DNA of 64,000 nt, from contig NZ_BCUU01000002.1 in NCBI RefSeq assembly GCF_001591385.1, forward strand, positions 62,001 through 126,000, read 5' to 3'. The position numbers and the translations under genes were made by a program. This document shows positions 1 to 10,050 of the stretch, in pieces (position 1 is the first letter of the stretch; the number at the start of each line of letters is the position of its first letter). The notes beneath the pieces were generated by a model that saw only the letters and a list, made by a program, of their open reading frames with translations, was not told the origin of the DNA and searched no databases. This stretch comes from Variovorax soli NBRC 106424. GTDB lineage: Bacteria > Pseudomonadota > Gammaproteobacteria > Burkholderiales > Burkholderiaceae_C.

Positions 1-126
1 GTGGAGGTGGAGCGCATCATGGACATCAGTGCCCGCCTGGTGGTGAACCAGGCGGCGCTCAAGCTCAAGCGCGAGCCCATCCGCCACATCATCGACGCCT
101 TCGCTTCCGCTATTCCAATTCAATGA
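1..126 (+). CDS. hisG: ATP phosphoribosyltransferase, C-terminal end (partial)
   Basis: Only the last 41 codons lie in the window; the 5' part is cut off. The tail contains [16 protein letters not shown], the usual end of the short form of HisG, which catalyses the first step of histidine synthesis (PRPP plus ATP). Short HisG forms depend on a separate regulatory subunit, HisZ, which is not in this window (known for the family; inferred here). The stop codon at 124-126 overlaps the hisD start as ATGA, which points to translational coupling within the his operon. Confidence 0.9.
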   Translation: MEVERIMDISARLVVNQAALKLKREPIRHIIDAFASAIPIQ

Positions 127-1442
127 GCACCAACGCCGCCCCCGTCCGACTGACCACGACCTCCGCCAGCTTCGAGGCTGATTTCAAGGCGCGGCTGCAT
201 TGGTCTGCGGACGCGGACGCGGCCATCGAGGAGACGGTGGCCGACATCCTGGCCGACGTGCAGCAGCGCGGCGACGCGGCGGTGCTCGAGTACACCACCC
301 GATTCGACCGGCTGAGCGCGAAGTCCCTGGCCGAGCTTGAACTCACCAAGGCCGAACTCAAGGCCGCCTTCGATTCGCTGCCTGCCGCGCAGCGCGGCGC
401 GCTCGAATCGGCCGCGCGCCGCGTCCGCAGCTACCACGAGGCGCAGAAGAAGGCCAGCGGCGAAAGCTGGAGCTACCGCGACGAAGACGGAACGCTGCTG
501 GGCCAGAAGGTCACGCCGCTGGACCGCGTGGGCATCTACGTGCCCGGCGGCAAGGCGGCCTATCCGTCCAGCGTGCTGATGAACGCCATTCCGGCCCATG
601 TGGCCGGCGTCGGCGAGATCATCATGGTGGTGCCCACGCCCGGTGGCGAGAAGAACCCGCTGGTGCTGGCCGCCGCCTACGTGGCTGGCGTCACGCGCGC
701 CTTCACCGTCGGCGGCGCCCAGGCCGTGGCCGCGCTGGCCTACGGCACCGCGACCATTCCCGCGGTCGACAAGATCACCGGCCCCGGCAACGCCTACGTG
801 GCCGCCGCCAAGCGCCGCGTATTCGGCACCGTGGGCATCGACATGATCGCCGGCCCCAGCGAGATCCTGGTGCTGGCTGACGGCAGCACGCCGCCCGAGT
901 GGGTGGCCATGGACCTGTTCAGCCAGGCCGAGCACGATGAACTGGCGCAGAGCATCCTGCTGTGCCCCGACGCCGCCTACATCGACCAGGTGCAGGCCGA
1001 GATCGACCGCCTGCTGCCCACCATGCCGCGCGCGGAAATCATCGCCGCCTCGCTCAACGGCCGGGGCGCGCTGATCCAGACGAAGAGCATGGAAGAGGCC
1101 TGCGAGATCAGCAACCGCATCGCGCCCGAGCACCTCGAAGTGAGCAGCCGCGAGCCGGGCCGCTGGGAGCCGCTGCTGCGCCACGCCGGCGCGATCTTCC
1201 TGGGCGCGTTCACCAGCGAGAGCCTGGGCGACTACTGCGCCGGCCCGAACCACGTGCTGCCCACCAGCGGTACGGCGCGCTTCTCCAGCCCGCTGGGGGT
1301 GTACGACTTCCAGAAGCGCAGCAGCCTGATCGAGGTGAGCCAGGCCGGCGCGCAGGTGCTGGGCCCCATCGCCGTCACGCTGGCCGAAGGCGAGGGCCTG
1401 CAGGCGCACGCCGAAGCCGCCCGCATGCGGCTGGGCAAGTAG
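123..1442 (+). CDS. hisD: Histidinol dehydrogenase
   Basis: This 439-residue protein matches the usual length of HisD, the zinc enzyme that oxidises L-histidinol to L-histidine with two NAD in the cytoplasm. Visible family motifs in order are GIYVPGG near residue 140, GPGNAYV near 220, [11 protein letters not shown] near 245, SQAEHDE (zinc ligand region) near 265, APEHLE near 335 and [10 protein letters not shown] near 375. The ATG overlaps the hisG stop by four bases. It is followed after two bases by a small secreted-protein gene, so the three genes are probably on one transcript. Confidence 0.98.
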   Translation: MSTNAAPVRLTTTSASFEADFKARLHWSADADAAIEETVADILADVQQRGDAAVLEYTTRFDRLSAKSLAELELTKAELKAAFDSLPAAQRGALESAARRVRSYHEAQKKASGESWSYRDEDGTLLGQKVTPLDRVGIYVPGGKAAYPSSVLMNAIPAHVAGVGEIIMVVPTPGGEKNPLVLAAAYVAGVTRAFTVGGAQAVAALAYGTATIPAVDKITGPGNAYVAAAKRRVFGTVGIDMIAGPSEILVLADGSTPPEWVAMDLFSQAEHDELAQSILLCPDAAYIDQVQAEIDRLLPTMPRAEIIAASLNGRGALIQTKSMEEACEISNRIAPEHLEVSSREPGRWEPLLRHAGAIFLGAFTSESLGDYCAGPNHVLPTSGTARFSSPLGVYDFQKRSSLIEVSQAGAQVLGPIAVTLAEGEGLQAHAEAARMRLGK

Positions 1443-1444
1443 CC

Positions 1445-1801
1445 ATGCGCCTGCAGGTACGCGCCTTCCTGGCGCTCGCGTTCGTTGCATTGGCCGGCGC
1501 CGCGCAGGCCATGAGCATCCGCGAGATGCGCGTCCTGGAGGCCAACGAGAAGGACGGCAAAACCTACGCCAACTACTACCTGGTGGGCGTGATGGAGGGC
1601 CTGCGCGAGGCCAGCGACACGGCGGTTCGCGATGGGCGCAAGCCGATCTTCTGCGTCGACGGCCGGCGCCTGGAGCCCTCCATGGCCCGCTCGCTCTACC
1701 AGGCCGAGCTCAGCCGGAACGCGGACCAGTACGAGGCCGACATGCCCGTGCAGCTCGTCGTGAAGGCCGCGCTGCAAAGCAGCTACCGCTGCACCCACTG
1801 A
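1445..1801 (+). CDS. Small secreted protein, Rap1a/Tai-like fold
   Basis: This 118-residue protein begins with a clear Sec signal peptide (MRLQVRAFLALAFVALAGAA, cleavage near residue 22). The mature part contains YYLVGVMEGL, a Cys in PIFCVDG, and ends in a second Cys in SSYRC. This spacing of two cysteines with a helical C-terminus resembles the Rap1a/Tai family, best known as periplasmic immunity proteins against type VI amidases, although many family members have no known effector. The gene sits between hisD and hisC with gaps of 2 and 13 bases, so it is almost certainly co-transcribed with histidine genes. No effector gene is nearby, so an immunity role is unsupported. The start was chosen because it gives the signal peptide. 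Confidence 0.75.
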   Translation: MRLQVRAFLALAFVALAGAAQAMSIREMRVLEANEKDGKTYANYYLVGVMEGLREASDTAVRDGRKPIFCVDGRRLEPSMARSLYQAELSRNADQYEADMPVQLVVKAALQSSYRCTH

Positions 1802-1814
1802 AATTCCCGAACAC

Positions 1815-2903
1815 ATGACTGCCGACATTGCCGCTTCCCCTTTGCAACGCATCCGCGCCGACGTCCAGGGCATGCATGCCTACGCCGTCCAGGATTCGCG
1901 CGGCATGGTCAAGCTCGACGCCATGGAGAACCCCTTCGGCCTGCCGCCCGAACTGCAGGCCGAGCTGGGCAAGCGGCTGGGCGCGGTCGCCATCAACCGC
2001 TATCCGGGCGAGCGCGTGGCGGACCTGCAACGCGCCCTGGCCAAGTACGCGGGCCTGCCCGAGGGCTTCGGGCTGATGCTGGGCAACGGCTCGGACGAGC
2101 TCATCTCGCTCCTGGCCATGGCCTGCGACCTGCCGGATGCGAGCATCCTGGCGCCTGTGCCCGGCTTCGTGATGTATGCCATGAGCGCACAGCTGCAGGG
2201 CCTGAAGTTCGTCGGCGTGCCGCTCACGGCCGACTTCGAGCTCGACGAGGCCGCCATGCTGGCCGCCATCGCCAAGGAGCGCCCGGCCATCGTGTACCTG
2301 GCCTACCCGAACAATCCCACGGCCAACCTGTGGGACGACGCCGTCATCGAGCGCGTCATCCAGGCGCAGCGCGTGCAGGGCGGCCTGGTGGTCATCGACG
2401 AGGCCTACCAGCCCTTTGCCTCGCGCAGTTATATCGACCGGATCGAGCGCCACGGGCATGTTCTGCTCATGCGCACGCTCAGCAAGTTCGGCCTGGCCGG
2501 CGCCCGGCTGGGCTACCTCATGGGGCCGGCAGCGATCATTGCCGAGGTGGACAAGCTGCGCCCGCCTTACAACATCAGCGTGCTCAACTGCGAGTGCGCG
2601 CTGTTTGCGCTGGAGCACGAGCAGGTCTTCGCCGAGCAGGCGCGGCAGATCCGCGAACAGCGCGACTGGATCTTCACGGCGCTGGCGCGCCTGCCGGGCG
2701 TGAAGAGCTGGCCCAGCCAGGCCAACATGATCCTGGTGCGCGTTCCCGATGCCGGCAAGGCCTTCGAGGGTATGAAGGCGCGCGGCGTGCTCGTCAAGAA
2801 CATTTCTAAAATGCACCCATTGCTGGCCAACTGCCTGCGCCTCACGGTCGGAACGGCCGAAGAGAACAAGCAGATGCTGGCAGCCCTCGAACAGTCACTA
2901 TGA
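1815..2903 (+). CDS. hisC: Histidinol-phosphate aminotransferase
   Basis: A 362-residue class I/II PLP-dependent aminotransferase converting imidazole acetol phosphate plus glutamate to histidinol phosphate. The N-terminus has [11 protein letters not shown], the usual substrate-entry segment. AYPNNPTAN near residue 160 and DEAYQPFA near 200 are cofactor-contact motifs. [15 protein letters not shown] carries the PLP lysine at about K224, followed by the Arg that binds the cofactor phosphate. The end overlaps hisB by four bases (ATGA), which indicates coupled translation. Its place in the his operon separates it from the aromatic aminotransferases of the same fold. Confidence 0.97.
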   Translation: MTADIAASPLQRIRADVQGMHAYAVQDSRGMVKLDAMENPFGLPPELQAELGKRLGAVAINRYPGERVADLQRALAKYAGLPEGFGLMLGNGSDELISLLAMACDLPDASILAPVPGFVMYAMSAQLQGLKFVGVPLTADFELDEAAMLAAIAKERPAIVYLAYPNNPTANLWDDAVIERVIQAQRVQGGLVVIDEAYQPFASRSYIDRIERHGHVLLMRTLSKFGLAGARLGYLMGPAAIIAEVDKLRPPYNISVLNCECALFALEHEQVFAEQARQIREQRDWIFTALARLPGVKSWPSQANMILVRVPDAGKAFEGMKARGVLVKNISKMHPLLANCLRLTVGTAEENKQMLAALEQSL

Positions 2904-3535
2904 ACACCCCCACGGCTCCCGAAGCAGTCACCAGCATCGCCACCGGCGCGCGCACGGCCGAGGTCGAGCGCAACACGGCCGAAACCAGGATCAAGGTACG
3001 CGTCAACCTCGACGGCACCGGCAAGGCGCAGCTGTCCACCGGCATCGGCTTCTTCGACCACATGCTCGACCAGATCGCCCGCCACGGGCTGATCGACCTG
3101 TTCATCGACTGCAAGGGCGACCTGCACATCGACGGCCACCACACGGTGGAAGACGTCGGCATCACCCTGGGCCAGGCCGTGGCCAAGGCGGTGGGCGACA
3201 AGAAGGGCATCCGCCGCTACGGACATGCCTACGTGCCGCTGGACGAGGCGCTGTCGCGTGTCGTCATCGATTTTTCGGGCCGTCCGGGCCTGGTGATGGA
3301 CGTGCCCTTCACCAGTGGCATGATCGGAACCTTCGACAGCCAGCTCACCTACGAGTTCTTCCAGGGCTTTGTGAACCACGCCTTCGTCACGCTGCACATC
3401 GACAACCTCAAGGGCGTCAATGCGCATCACCAGTGCGAAACCGTTTTCAAGGCCTTTGCGCGCGCCCTGCGCGCCGCGCTGGAACTCGATCCGCGTTCCG
3501 CAGGCGTCATTCCCTCCACCAAGGGCTCCCTCTGA
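2900..3535 (+). CDS. hisB: Imidazoleglycerol-phosphate dehydratase
   Basis: A 211-residue monofunctional dehydratase, which removes water from imidazole glycerol phosphate. The protein lacks the histidinol phosphatase domain found in the bifunctional enterobacterial HisB. The metal-binding signatures are visible: [13 protein letters not shown] near residue 50, [11 protein letters not shown] near 80, and AHHQCET near 175, the His/Glu clusters that hold the two manganese ions. Because this HisB is monofunctional, histidinol phosphatase must come from another gene not seen here. The start overlaps the hisC stop. Confidence 0.97.
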   Translation: MNTPTAPEAVTSIATGARTAEVERNTAETRIKVRVNLDGTGKAQLSTGIGFFDHMLDQIARHGLIDLFIDCKGDLHIDGHHTVEDVGITLGQAVAKAVGDKKGIRRYGHAYVPLDEALSRVVIDFSGRPGLVMDVPFTSGMIGTFDSQLTYEFFQGFVNHAFVTLHIDNLKGVNAHHQCETVFKAFARALRAALELDPRSAGVIPSTKGSL

Positions 3536-3562
3536 TCTTTTGCTTCGCTAGCAGCAGTACGC

Positions 3563-4210
3563 ATGGCTAATACCGTTGCGGTCGTCGATTACGGCATGGG
3601 CAACCTGCGCTCCGTGTCCCAGGCCGTCCAGCACGCGGCCGACGAGGTCGGCGTCCAGGTTTTCGTGACCTCCGATCCACAGGTGGTGCGCGACTGCACC
3701 CGTGTCGTGCTGCCGGGGCAGGGCGCCATCCCCGATTGCATGCGCGAGTTGCGCGAGTCGGGCCTGCTCGAATCCGTGCTCGAAGCCGCCGCCAGCAAGC
3801 CGCTGTTCGGCGTGTGCGTGGGCATGCAGATGCTGCTCAGCCACAGCGAGGAGGGTGATACCGCGGGGCTGGGCCTCATTCCCGGACGGGTCATGAAGTT
3901 CGAGCTCGAAGGCCGCACGCAGCCCGACGGCAGCCGCTACAAGGTGCCGCAGATGGGCTGGAACCAGGTGCGCCAGGCCCAGCCGCATGCGCTGTGGGAC
4001 AAGGTGCCCGACCAGGCCTGGTTCTACTTCGTGCACAGCTTCTATGCGCGTCCGACGGATTCGCGCCACAGTGTGGGCGAAGCCGAATACGGTGATCGCT
4101 TTACCGCTGCCGTGGCACGCGATAACATTTTTGCGACCCAGTTCCACCCAGAGAAAAGTGCGGACTTCGGGTTGCAGCTCTATCGAAACTTTCTCCACTG
4201 GAACCCTTGA
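3563..4210 (+). CDS. hisH: Imidazole glycerol phosphate synthase, glutaminase subunit
   Basis: A 215-residue class I glutamine amidotransferase. [12 protein letters not shown] at the start is the HisH N-terminal signature. The nucleophile is C85 in [10 protein letters not shown], and the His/Glu pair lies in ATQFHPEKS near residue 195. HisH delivers ammonia from glutamine to HisF, which then forms IGP and AICAR. Here hisH and hisF are separated by hisA and by the block at 5.0-8.3 kb that is not part of the pathway, although their products form one heterodimer. Confidence 0.97.
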   Translation: MANTVAVVDYGMGNLRSVSQAVQHAADEVGVQVFVTSDPQVVRDCTRVVLPGQGAIPDCMRELRESGLLESVLEAAASKPLFGVCVGMQMLLSHSEEGDTAGLGLIPGRVMKFELEGRTQPDGSRYKVPQMGWNQVRQAQPHALWDKVPDQAWFYFVHSFYARPTDSRHSVGEAEYGDRFTAAVARDNIFATQFHPEKSADFGLQLYRNFLHWNP

Positions 4211-4242
4211 GCCCCTGACCGGGAGCTATTTCCTCGCCTGCC

Positions 4243-4983
4243 ATGCTGCTGATTCCCGCAATCGATCTCAAAGACGGCCGCTGCGTTCGCCTCAAGCAGG
4301 GCGACATGGACCAATCCACCATCTTCTCCGAAGACCCGGCGGCCATGGCGCGCAAGTGGGTGGACGCCGGTGCGCGTCGCCTGCACCTGGTCGACTTGAA
4401 CGGTGCCTTTGCCGGCAAGCCGCAGAACCATGCGGCCATCAAGGCCATCCTGCGCGAAGTGGGTGACGACATTCCCGTGCAGCTGGGTGGCGGCATCCGC
4501 GACCTGGACACCATCGAGCGCTACATCGACGACGGCCTGCGCTACGTGATCATCGGCACCGCCGCGGTGAAGAACCCCGGGTTCCTGAAGGACGCGTGCA
4601 GCGCCTTCGGCGGCCACATCATCGTGGGCCTGGATGCCAAGGATGGCAAGGTGGCCACCGACGGCTGGAGCAAGCTCACCGGCCACGAGGTGGCCGACCT
4701 GGGCAAGAAGTTCGAGGACTACGGTGTCGAGTCGATCATCTACACCGACATCGGCCGCGATGGCATGCTTTCGGGCATCAACATCGACGCCACGGTGCGC
4801 CTGGCGCAGGCGCTGACCATTCCGGTCATCGCCTCGGGCGGCCTGGCCGGCATGGCCGATATCGAGAAGCTGTGCGCCGTCGAGGAAGACGGCGTCGAAG
4901 GCGTGATCTGCGGCCGCGCCATCTACACCGGCGACCTCGACTTTGCGGCGGCGCAGCTGCGCGCCGACGAACTCGCGGCCTGA
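4243..4983 (+). CDS. hisA: ProFAR isomerase (phosphoribosylformimino-AICAR-phosphate isomerase)
   Basis: A 246-residue (beta/alpha)8 barrel. [20 protein letters not shown] carries the N-terminal catalytic Asp of the family, and [14 protein letters not shown] carries the second catalytic Asp at the C-terminal half. VQLGGGIRD and ASGGLAG are the two phosphate-binding loops. It performs an Amadori rearrangement in the fourth step of histidine synthesis. It is the last gene of the first his block. The next gene is on the opposite strand, so transcription of the downstream hisFIE genes presumably has another start. Confidence 0.97.
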   Translation: MLLIPAIDLKDGRCVRLKQGDMDQSTIFSEDPAAMARKWVDAGARRLHLVDLNGAFAGKPQNHAAIKAILREVGDDIPVQLGGGIRDLDTIERYIDDGLRYVIIGTAAVKNPGFLKDACSAFGGHIIVGLDAKDGKVATDGWSKLTGHEVADLGKKFEDYGVESIIYTDIGRDGMLSGINIDATVRLAQALTIPVIASGGLAGMADIEKLCAVEEDGVEGVICGRAIYTGDLDFAAAQLRADELAA

Positions 4984-5023
4984 CGCAGCCCTGGCCCGAA
5001 CGCGCCGGCGGCGGCCAACTGCC

Positions 5024-5986
5024 CTAATCGGCCGGCTTGACCGCCATGGCCTCGATGATGCTGGCGAGCTGCGCGCTCATCGGCAGATCGATGCTCTGGC
5101 CGGTGGGCAGCTTGCGCAGGAACCAGCGCTTGTACTGCCGCTCCATCTCGCCGTCCTCGGCCAGGATCTGGAAGGCATCGCGCACCACCTTGGCCAGCTG
5201 CGGATCGTTCTTGCGGAACACGATGCCGTACGGGTCGTACGACAGGTCATCCCCGAGCACGACGTAGTCCGCCTTGGCGCCGCGCTGCGCGATCAGGCCG
5301 TACAGCAGCACATCATCGGTGGCGAAGGCGTCGGCCTGCCCGCGGGCCACCAGGTCGAAGGACTGTGCATGCTCGGGCGACACGACGATCTGCATGCCGA
5401 GCTTGAAGCGGCGGTCCAGGTCCTGCAGCGCCTTCTCGTTGGTGGTGCCGGCCGTGACCGCCACCTTCCTGCCGGCGAGGTCGCGGAAGGACGCCACGGG
5501 AGAGCCCTTCTTCACCATCAGCCGGGTGCCCGAGACGAAGATGGTCGGCGAGAAGGCCACGCGCTTCTGGCGCTCGAGGTTGTTGGTGGTCGAGCCGCAC
5601 TCCAGGTCGATCTGGCCGCCTTCCACCGCGTCGATGCGGGAGGCGGCCGTCACCGGCACCCAGCGTATGGCCAGGCTCCTGTTGATGGCATCCTCGATGG
5701 AAGACACCAGCGCCTTGCACAGCTCGACCGAATAGCCGATGGGCTCCTGCCGCGGCGACAGGAAGGAAAAGGGCACCGACGATTGCCGGTAGCCCAGCGC
5801 GATGGTGCCGCTGGCGCGCACCTTGGCCAGCGTGCCGGACAGTTCGACCGGGGCGGAGGCGACGGTGGGCGGCGTCGCGTCCTGCGCATGGGCGGTGGGT
5901 ACGCCCGCTTGCAGGACGGCGGCCAGCAGCGCACTCGCCGCGCGGCCCAGCCAGGCGGACCGGAATGAGTGCGCCAGTGCGTTCAT
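5024..5986 (-). CDS. Periplasmic amino-acid binding protein (GltI-like), next to a symporter
   Basis: A 320-residue solute-binding protein. The chosen start gives a signal peptide ending near VPTAHAQ; a longer reading frame to 6073 adds an Arg-rich stretch without signal character. A strong ribosome binding site (GAGGGGG) precedes this ATG. The mature protein has EPIGYSVELC, IDLECGSTTNN and GTTNEKA, typical of glutamate/aspartate binding proteins such as GltI. No ABC permease or ATPase gene is adjacent. Instead the gene follows, after 16 bases on the same strand, a sodium/proton-dicarboxylate family symporter, so the two are likely one operon. Ligand is inferred as an acidic amino acid. Confidence 0.85.
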   Translation of the reverse strand: MNALAHSFRSAWLGRAASALLAAVLQAGVPTAHAQDATPPTVASAPVELSGTLAKVRASGTIALGYRQSSVPFSFLSPRQEPIGYSVELCKALVSSIEDAINRSLAIRWVPVTAASRIDAVEGGQIDLECGSTTNNLERQKRVAFSPTIFVSGTRLMVKKGSPVASFRDLAGRKVAVTAGTTNEKALQDLDRRFKLGMQIVVSPEHAQSFDLVARGQADAFATDDVLLYGLIAQRGAKADYVVLGDDLSYDPYGIVFRKNDPQLAKVVRDAFQILAEDGEMERQYKRWFLRKLPTGQSIDLPMSAQLASIIEAMAVKPAD

Positions 5987-6002
5987 TCGTTCCCCCTCGG
6001 AA

Positions 6003-7307
6003 TCAGCCCTGCGCCGGATGCGCCAGCGATGCCGAGGCTTCCTTGTCGAGCTGGCGCGCATTGGCGTCCGCATCGGCTTCCGGCATCAGTTCGCCCTCCC
6101 ATTTGGCGACCACGGCGGTGGCGATGGAGTTGCCCACGGCGTTGGTGGCCGAGCGCCCCATGTCGAGGAAGGTGTCCACGCCCAGGATCAGCAGCAGGCC
6201 GGCTTCGGGAATGTTGAAGTGGTTCAGCGTGGCCGCGATCACCACCAGCGAGGCCCGCGGTACGCCCGCCATGCCCTTGGAGGTGAGCATCAGGATCAGC
6301 AGCATGGTGACCTGGGTGCCCAGCGACAGGTGGATGTCGTAGGCCTGCGCGATGAAGAGCACGGCAAAGGTGCAATACATCATCGAACCATCCAGGTTGA
6401 ACGAATAGCCCATGGGCATCACGAAGCTGGAGATCTTGCGCTTGACGCCGAAGCGGTCCAGCGCATCGAGGATCTTGGGATAGGCCGCCTCCGAACTGGC
6501 GGTGGCGAAGGACAGCAGGAAGGCCTCCTTGATCAGCACCAGCAGCTTGAACACCCGCCGGCCCAGGAACAGGAAGCCGGCGAGCACCAGCACGCCCCAC
6601 AGCAGGAAGAGGCTGATGTAGAAGTCGCCCATGAACACGGCGAACTTGAGCAGGATGCCCAGGCCGTTGACAGCCACGGTGGCAGCCATGGCGGCCATCA
6701 CCGCCAGGGGGGCGAGCTTCATCACGTAGCCGGTGATCTTGAGCATGGCGTGCGAGAGCTCGTCGATGGCGTTGATCAGCGTGCGGGCCTTCTCCCCCAG
6801 CGAGGCCAGCGCCACGCCGAAGAACATGGAGAACACCACGATCTGCAGGATCTCGTTGTTGGCCATGGCCTCGGCGAAGGATTTGGGCACCAGGTGGGTG
6901 ACGAAATCCTTGACCGTGAACTTGGAAGTGGCCAGGTTGGCCGAGGTGCCGATGTCCGGCAGCGGCAGGCCCAGGTTGGCGCCGGGCTGCAGCAGGTTGG
7001 CCATGACCAGGCCGAGGACCAGCGAGACCAGGGAGGCGGTGATGAACCAGGCCAGCGACTTGCCGAACACCCGGCCCACCGAAGCGGCGTCGCCCATGTG
7101 CGCGATGCCCACCACCAGTGTGGAGAACACCAGCGGCCCGATCAGCATCTTGATCAGGCGCAGGAACACGTCGGAGACCAGCGAGATGTAGCCGGCAATC
7201 TGACTGGCGGCCTTCGGGTCGGGAAAGCTGGCGTGGACCATGTGTCCCAGGATGACGCCGATCACCATGGCGATCAGGATCCACAGCGCAGGTGGAAGTT
7301 TTCTCAT
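6003..7307 (-). CDS. Dicarboxylate/amino acid:cation symporter (SDF family)
   Basis: A 434-residue inner-membrane secondary transporter with the hydrophobic profile of GltP/DctA proteins. The two re-entrant loop motifs are visible: SFATASSEAAYPKIL near residue 275 and LTSKGMAGVPRASLVV near 355. GYSFNLDGSMMY near 310 is the ion-binding NMDGT-like segment (here NLDGS). The final helix has NAVGNSIATAVVAKWE. Substrates of the family are C4-dicarboxylates, glutamate or aspartate. Which of these applies cannot be read from the sequence. The start at MRKLPPALW was preferred over upstream ATGs because it begins the first helix. It is followed by the binding-protein gene. Confidence 0.92.
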   Translation of the reverse strand: MRKLPPALWILIAMVIGVILGHMVHASFPDPKAASQIAGYISLVSDVFLRLIKMLIGPLVFSTLVVGIAHMGDAASVGRVFGKSLAWFITASLVSLVLGLVMANLLQPGANLGLPLPDIGTSANLATSKFTVKDFVTHLVPKSFAEAMANNEILQIVVFSMFFGVALASLGEKARTLINAIDELSHAMLKITGYVMKLAPLAVMAAMAATVAVNGLGILLKFAVFMGDFYISLFLLWGVLVLAGFLFLGRRVFKLLVLIKEAFLLSFATASSEAAYPKILDALDRFGVKRKISSFVMPMGYSFNLDGSMMYCTFAVLFIAQAYDIHLSLGTQVTMLLILMLTSKGMAGVPRASLVVIAATLNHFNIPEAGLLLILGVDTFLDMGRSATNAVGNSIATAVVAKWEGELMPEADADANARQLDKEASASLAHPAQG

Positions 7308-7462
7308 GTGCCCCTCTGAAATGTTGGTTCTTTCTCTCGATTGCCGCGCCCGCCCTTCTCGGGCGGCCATCGCATTTCATGCGATTTTTCCGGCTGCCGC
7401 AATGCCGCTCGAACCCCCGAGGGAACGGTTCGGCCGCATTCATTGCGGGTCCGGCGCCTCCC

Positions 7463-7468
7463 TAGAAT
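7463..7468 (+). promoter_or_regulatory. -10 element, possible leaderless start of the mutarotase gene
   Basis: TAGAAT lies exactly six bases before the ATG at 7475, so transcription would start on the A of the start codon. No convincing -35 hexamer is seen 17 bases upstream. The only purine-rich stretch (GAGGG) touches the ATG and is too close to act as a ribosome binding site. Confidence 0.45.
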
Positions 7469-7474
7469 CGAGGG

Positions 7475-8308
7475 ATGTCCATCCAAACCCTCGAATTTCG
7501 CGGCCTGCCGGCGTTTCGACTCGCACTGCCCGAAGGCGACGCCGTCGTGGTGGCTCGGCACGGCGCGCAAGTGCTGTCCTGGGTCAGCGGCGGCGACGAG
7601 CGAATCTACCTCAGCCCGCAGGCCATGATGGATGGGCACAGCGCCATCCGGGGCGGGGTGCCCATCTGCTTTCCGCAGTTCAACCAGCGCGGCCCGCTGC
7701 CCAAGCACGGCTTCGTGCGCAACATGCCGTGGCAGCTGGAAGAGCGCGACGCCCCAGCCGGCGAACTGGCCCTGGTGCTGCATGACGGCGACGCGACGCG
7801 CGCGTTCTGGCCCCACGCCTTCCGGGCCGAATTGCGGGTGGCGCTGCAGCCGCGCACACTGCGCGTGACCCTGACCGTCGACAACACCGGCTCGGCGCCC
7901 TGGAACTTTGCCGCGGCCTTGCATACCTACCTGCGCGTCGACGAGATCGCCGACGTGCGGCTGGAGGGCTTGCAGGGCGCCAACCGCTGGGATGCGGTGC
8001 GTGACGACCGCCATGTGGAGATGGCGCCTGCCTTGCGCTTCGACGGCGAATTCGACAGCGTCTACACGTCGCCGGCCCAGGGCCTGCGCCTGGTGCAACC
8101 CGGGGCGACGCTGGCCATCAAACAGAGCGCGAGCTGCACCGAAACCGTGGTCTGGAACCCTGGCGCACAATTGAGTGCCAAGCTGGCCGACATGCCGGAC
8201 GATGGTTACCGCCATATGCTGTGCGTGGAAGCCGCGCGGATCGACGAACCGGTCCAACTGCAGGGCGGCGCCCAATGGAAGGGTTGGCAAGAGCTGACTC
8301 TGGCCTAG
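7475..8308 (+). CDS. D-hexose-6-phosphate mutarotase (aldose 1-epimerase family)
   Basis: A 277-residue galactose-mutarotase-fold protein resembling YeaD. Supporting features are IRGGVPICFPQFN near residue 55 (substrate-binding Arg), KHGFVRNMPW near 75 (catalytic His), and FAAALHTYLRVDEI near 145 (second catalytic His). Near the end, CVEAARID matches the family's conserved segment. Family members interconvert alpha and beta anomers of glucose 6-phosphate. It lies 18 bases upstream of hisF and may be co-transcribed with it. Its promoter seems to sit directly at the start codon. Confidence 0.88.
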   Translation: MSIQTLEFRGLPAFRLALPEGDAVVVARHGAQVLSWVSGGDERIYLSPQAMMDGHSAIRGGVPICFPQFNQRGPLPKHGFVRNMPWQLEERDAPAGELALVLHDGDATRAFWPHAFRAELRVALQPRTLRVTLTVDNTGSAPWNFAAALHTYLRVDEIADVRLEGLQGANRWDAVRDDRHVEMAPALRFDGEFDSVYTSPAQGLRLVQPGATLAIKQSASCTETVVWNPGAQLSAKLADMPDDGYRHMLCVEAARIDEPVQLQGGAQWKGWQELTLA

Positions 8309-8326
8309 TTTCTTTCTTTCCTCATC

Positions 8327-9127
<801 letters not shown>

Positions 9128-9160
9128 TGTGTTGATGATCTACAGCGACTCAATGCCTGA

Positions 9161-9255
9161 AGCACCGCGGAACCGGCTTTGCCGGGCCGCTGGTGTGGCC
9201 CCCTCGAAGGGGTTGGCGAAGCGACACGAAGTGCGCGAAGACTGGGGGTGGGCCA
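9161..9255 (-). repeat. Dispersed intergenic repeat, copy 1 (hisF-hisI)
   Basis: A GC-rich non-coding unit shared with 12426-12532 and 57860-57960. The reverse complement contains CCCGGCAAAGCCGGTTCCGC, part of a 29-base string identical to the copy at 12.5 kb. The internal CCGGC-TTT-GCCGG can form a hairpin. On the plus strand the unit ends in GGGGGTGGG immediately before the hisI ATG, so it probably supplies the ribosome binding site. Confidence 0.8.
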
Positions 9256-9645
9256 ATGACTTGGCTCGATGAAGTGAAATGGGACGCGAACGGCCTGGTG
9301 CCGGTGATCGCGCAGGAAGCGTCCAGCGGCGACGTCATGATGTTCGCCTGGATGAACCGCGAGGCCCTGGCCAAGACGGCCGAACTGGGCCGCGCGGTGT
9401 ACTTCAGCCGCTCGCGCGGCAAGCTGTGGTTCAAGGGCGAAGAGTCGGGCCACGTGCAGACGGTGCACGAGATCCGCATCGATTGCGACAACGACGTGGT
9501 GCTGCTCAAGATCACCCAGCTGGGCCACGAGCCGGGCATTGCCTGCCACACGGGGCGTCACAGCTGCTTCTTCAGCAAATATGAAAATGGCCAATGGGTC
9601 GTGACCGAACCGGTCTTGAAAGACCCGGAAAGCATCTACAAGTAA
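9256..9645 (+). CDS. hisI: Phosphoribosyl-AMP cyclohydrolase
   Basis: A 129-residue monofunctional cyclohydrolase, third step of histidine synthesis. Motifs are [11 protein letters not shown] near residue 30, [18 protein letters not shown] near 55, IDCDNDVVL (metal-binding Asp residues) near 80, and [11 protein letters not shown] with zinc cysteines near 102-109. The start MTWLDEVKW was chosen over an in-frame ATG at 9193, which would put repeat-derived sequence into the protein. The ribosome binding site (GGGGGT, six bases upstream) lies in the repeat copy. HisE is encoded separately just downstream. Confidence 0.96.
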   Translation: MTWLDEVKWDANGLVPVIAQEASSGDVMMFAWMNREALAKTAELGRAVYFSRSRGKLWFKGEESGHVQTVHEIRIDCDNDVVLLKITQLGHEPGIACHTGRHSCFFSKYENGQWVVTEPVLKDPESIYK

Positions 9646-9658
9646 ATTCCAAGAGAAG

Positions 9659-10024
9659 ATGAGTACCGACGCCCTGGCGCGCCTAGCCGCCGTGATCGAA
9701 AGCCGCCTGCCGGCGCGCGGGGGCGACCCCGACAAGAGCTACGTCGCCCGCCTGCTGCACAAGGGCCCCGACGCGTTCCTGAAAAAGATTGGTGAAGAAG
9801 CCACCGAGGTGGTCATGGCTGCCAAGGACGCGGACCATGGCGGTGAGCGCCAGAAGGTGGTCAACGAAGTGGCAGACCTGTGGTTTCACAGCATGATCGC
9901 CCTGGCGCACTACGGGCTTTCGCCAGCCGACGTGGTGGCCGAACTGGAGCGCCGCGAAGGCACCAGCGGCATCGAGGAAAAGGCGCTGCGCAAGGCGCAG
10001 GCGCGCGAAGCCTCGAACGACTGA
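9659..10024 (+). CDS. hisE: Phosphoribosyl-ATP pyrophosphatase
   Basis: A 121-residue MazG-fold pyrophosphatase, second step of histidine synthesis. The family signatures [15 protein letters not shown] near residue 42 and [14 protein letters not shown] near 71 supply the Glu and Asp residues that bind magnesium. The C-terminal extension is charged and alanine-rich. The gene begins 13 bases after hisI with AAGAGAAG as likely ribosome binding site. It is followed within 26 bases by a small membrane protein gene, so the operon continues beyond histidine genes. Confidence 0.96.
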   Translation: MSTDALARLAAVIESRLPARGGDPDKSYVARLLHKGPDAFLKKIGEEATEVVMAAKDADHGGERQKVVNEVADLWFHSMIALAHYGLSPADVVAELERREGTSGIEEKALRKAQAREASND

Positions 10025-10050
10025 TCCGCGAAGAAGGAGCCGCAAAGACT

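Noticed and set aside
120-1490. A 456-codon open frame opposite hisD
   Set aside because: It is entirely antisense to a certain HisD and has no signal or domain.
9193-9255. An upstream in-frame ATG that would extend HisI by 21 residues
   Set aside because: The extension is encoded by a dispersed repeat, and the shorter start has a well-placed GGGGGT ribosome binding site.
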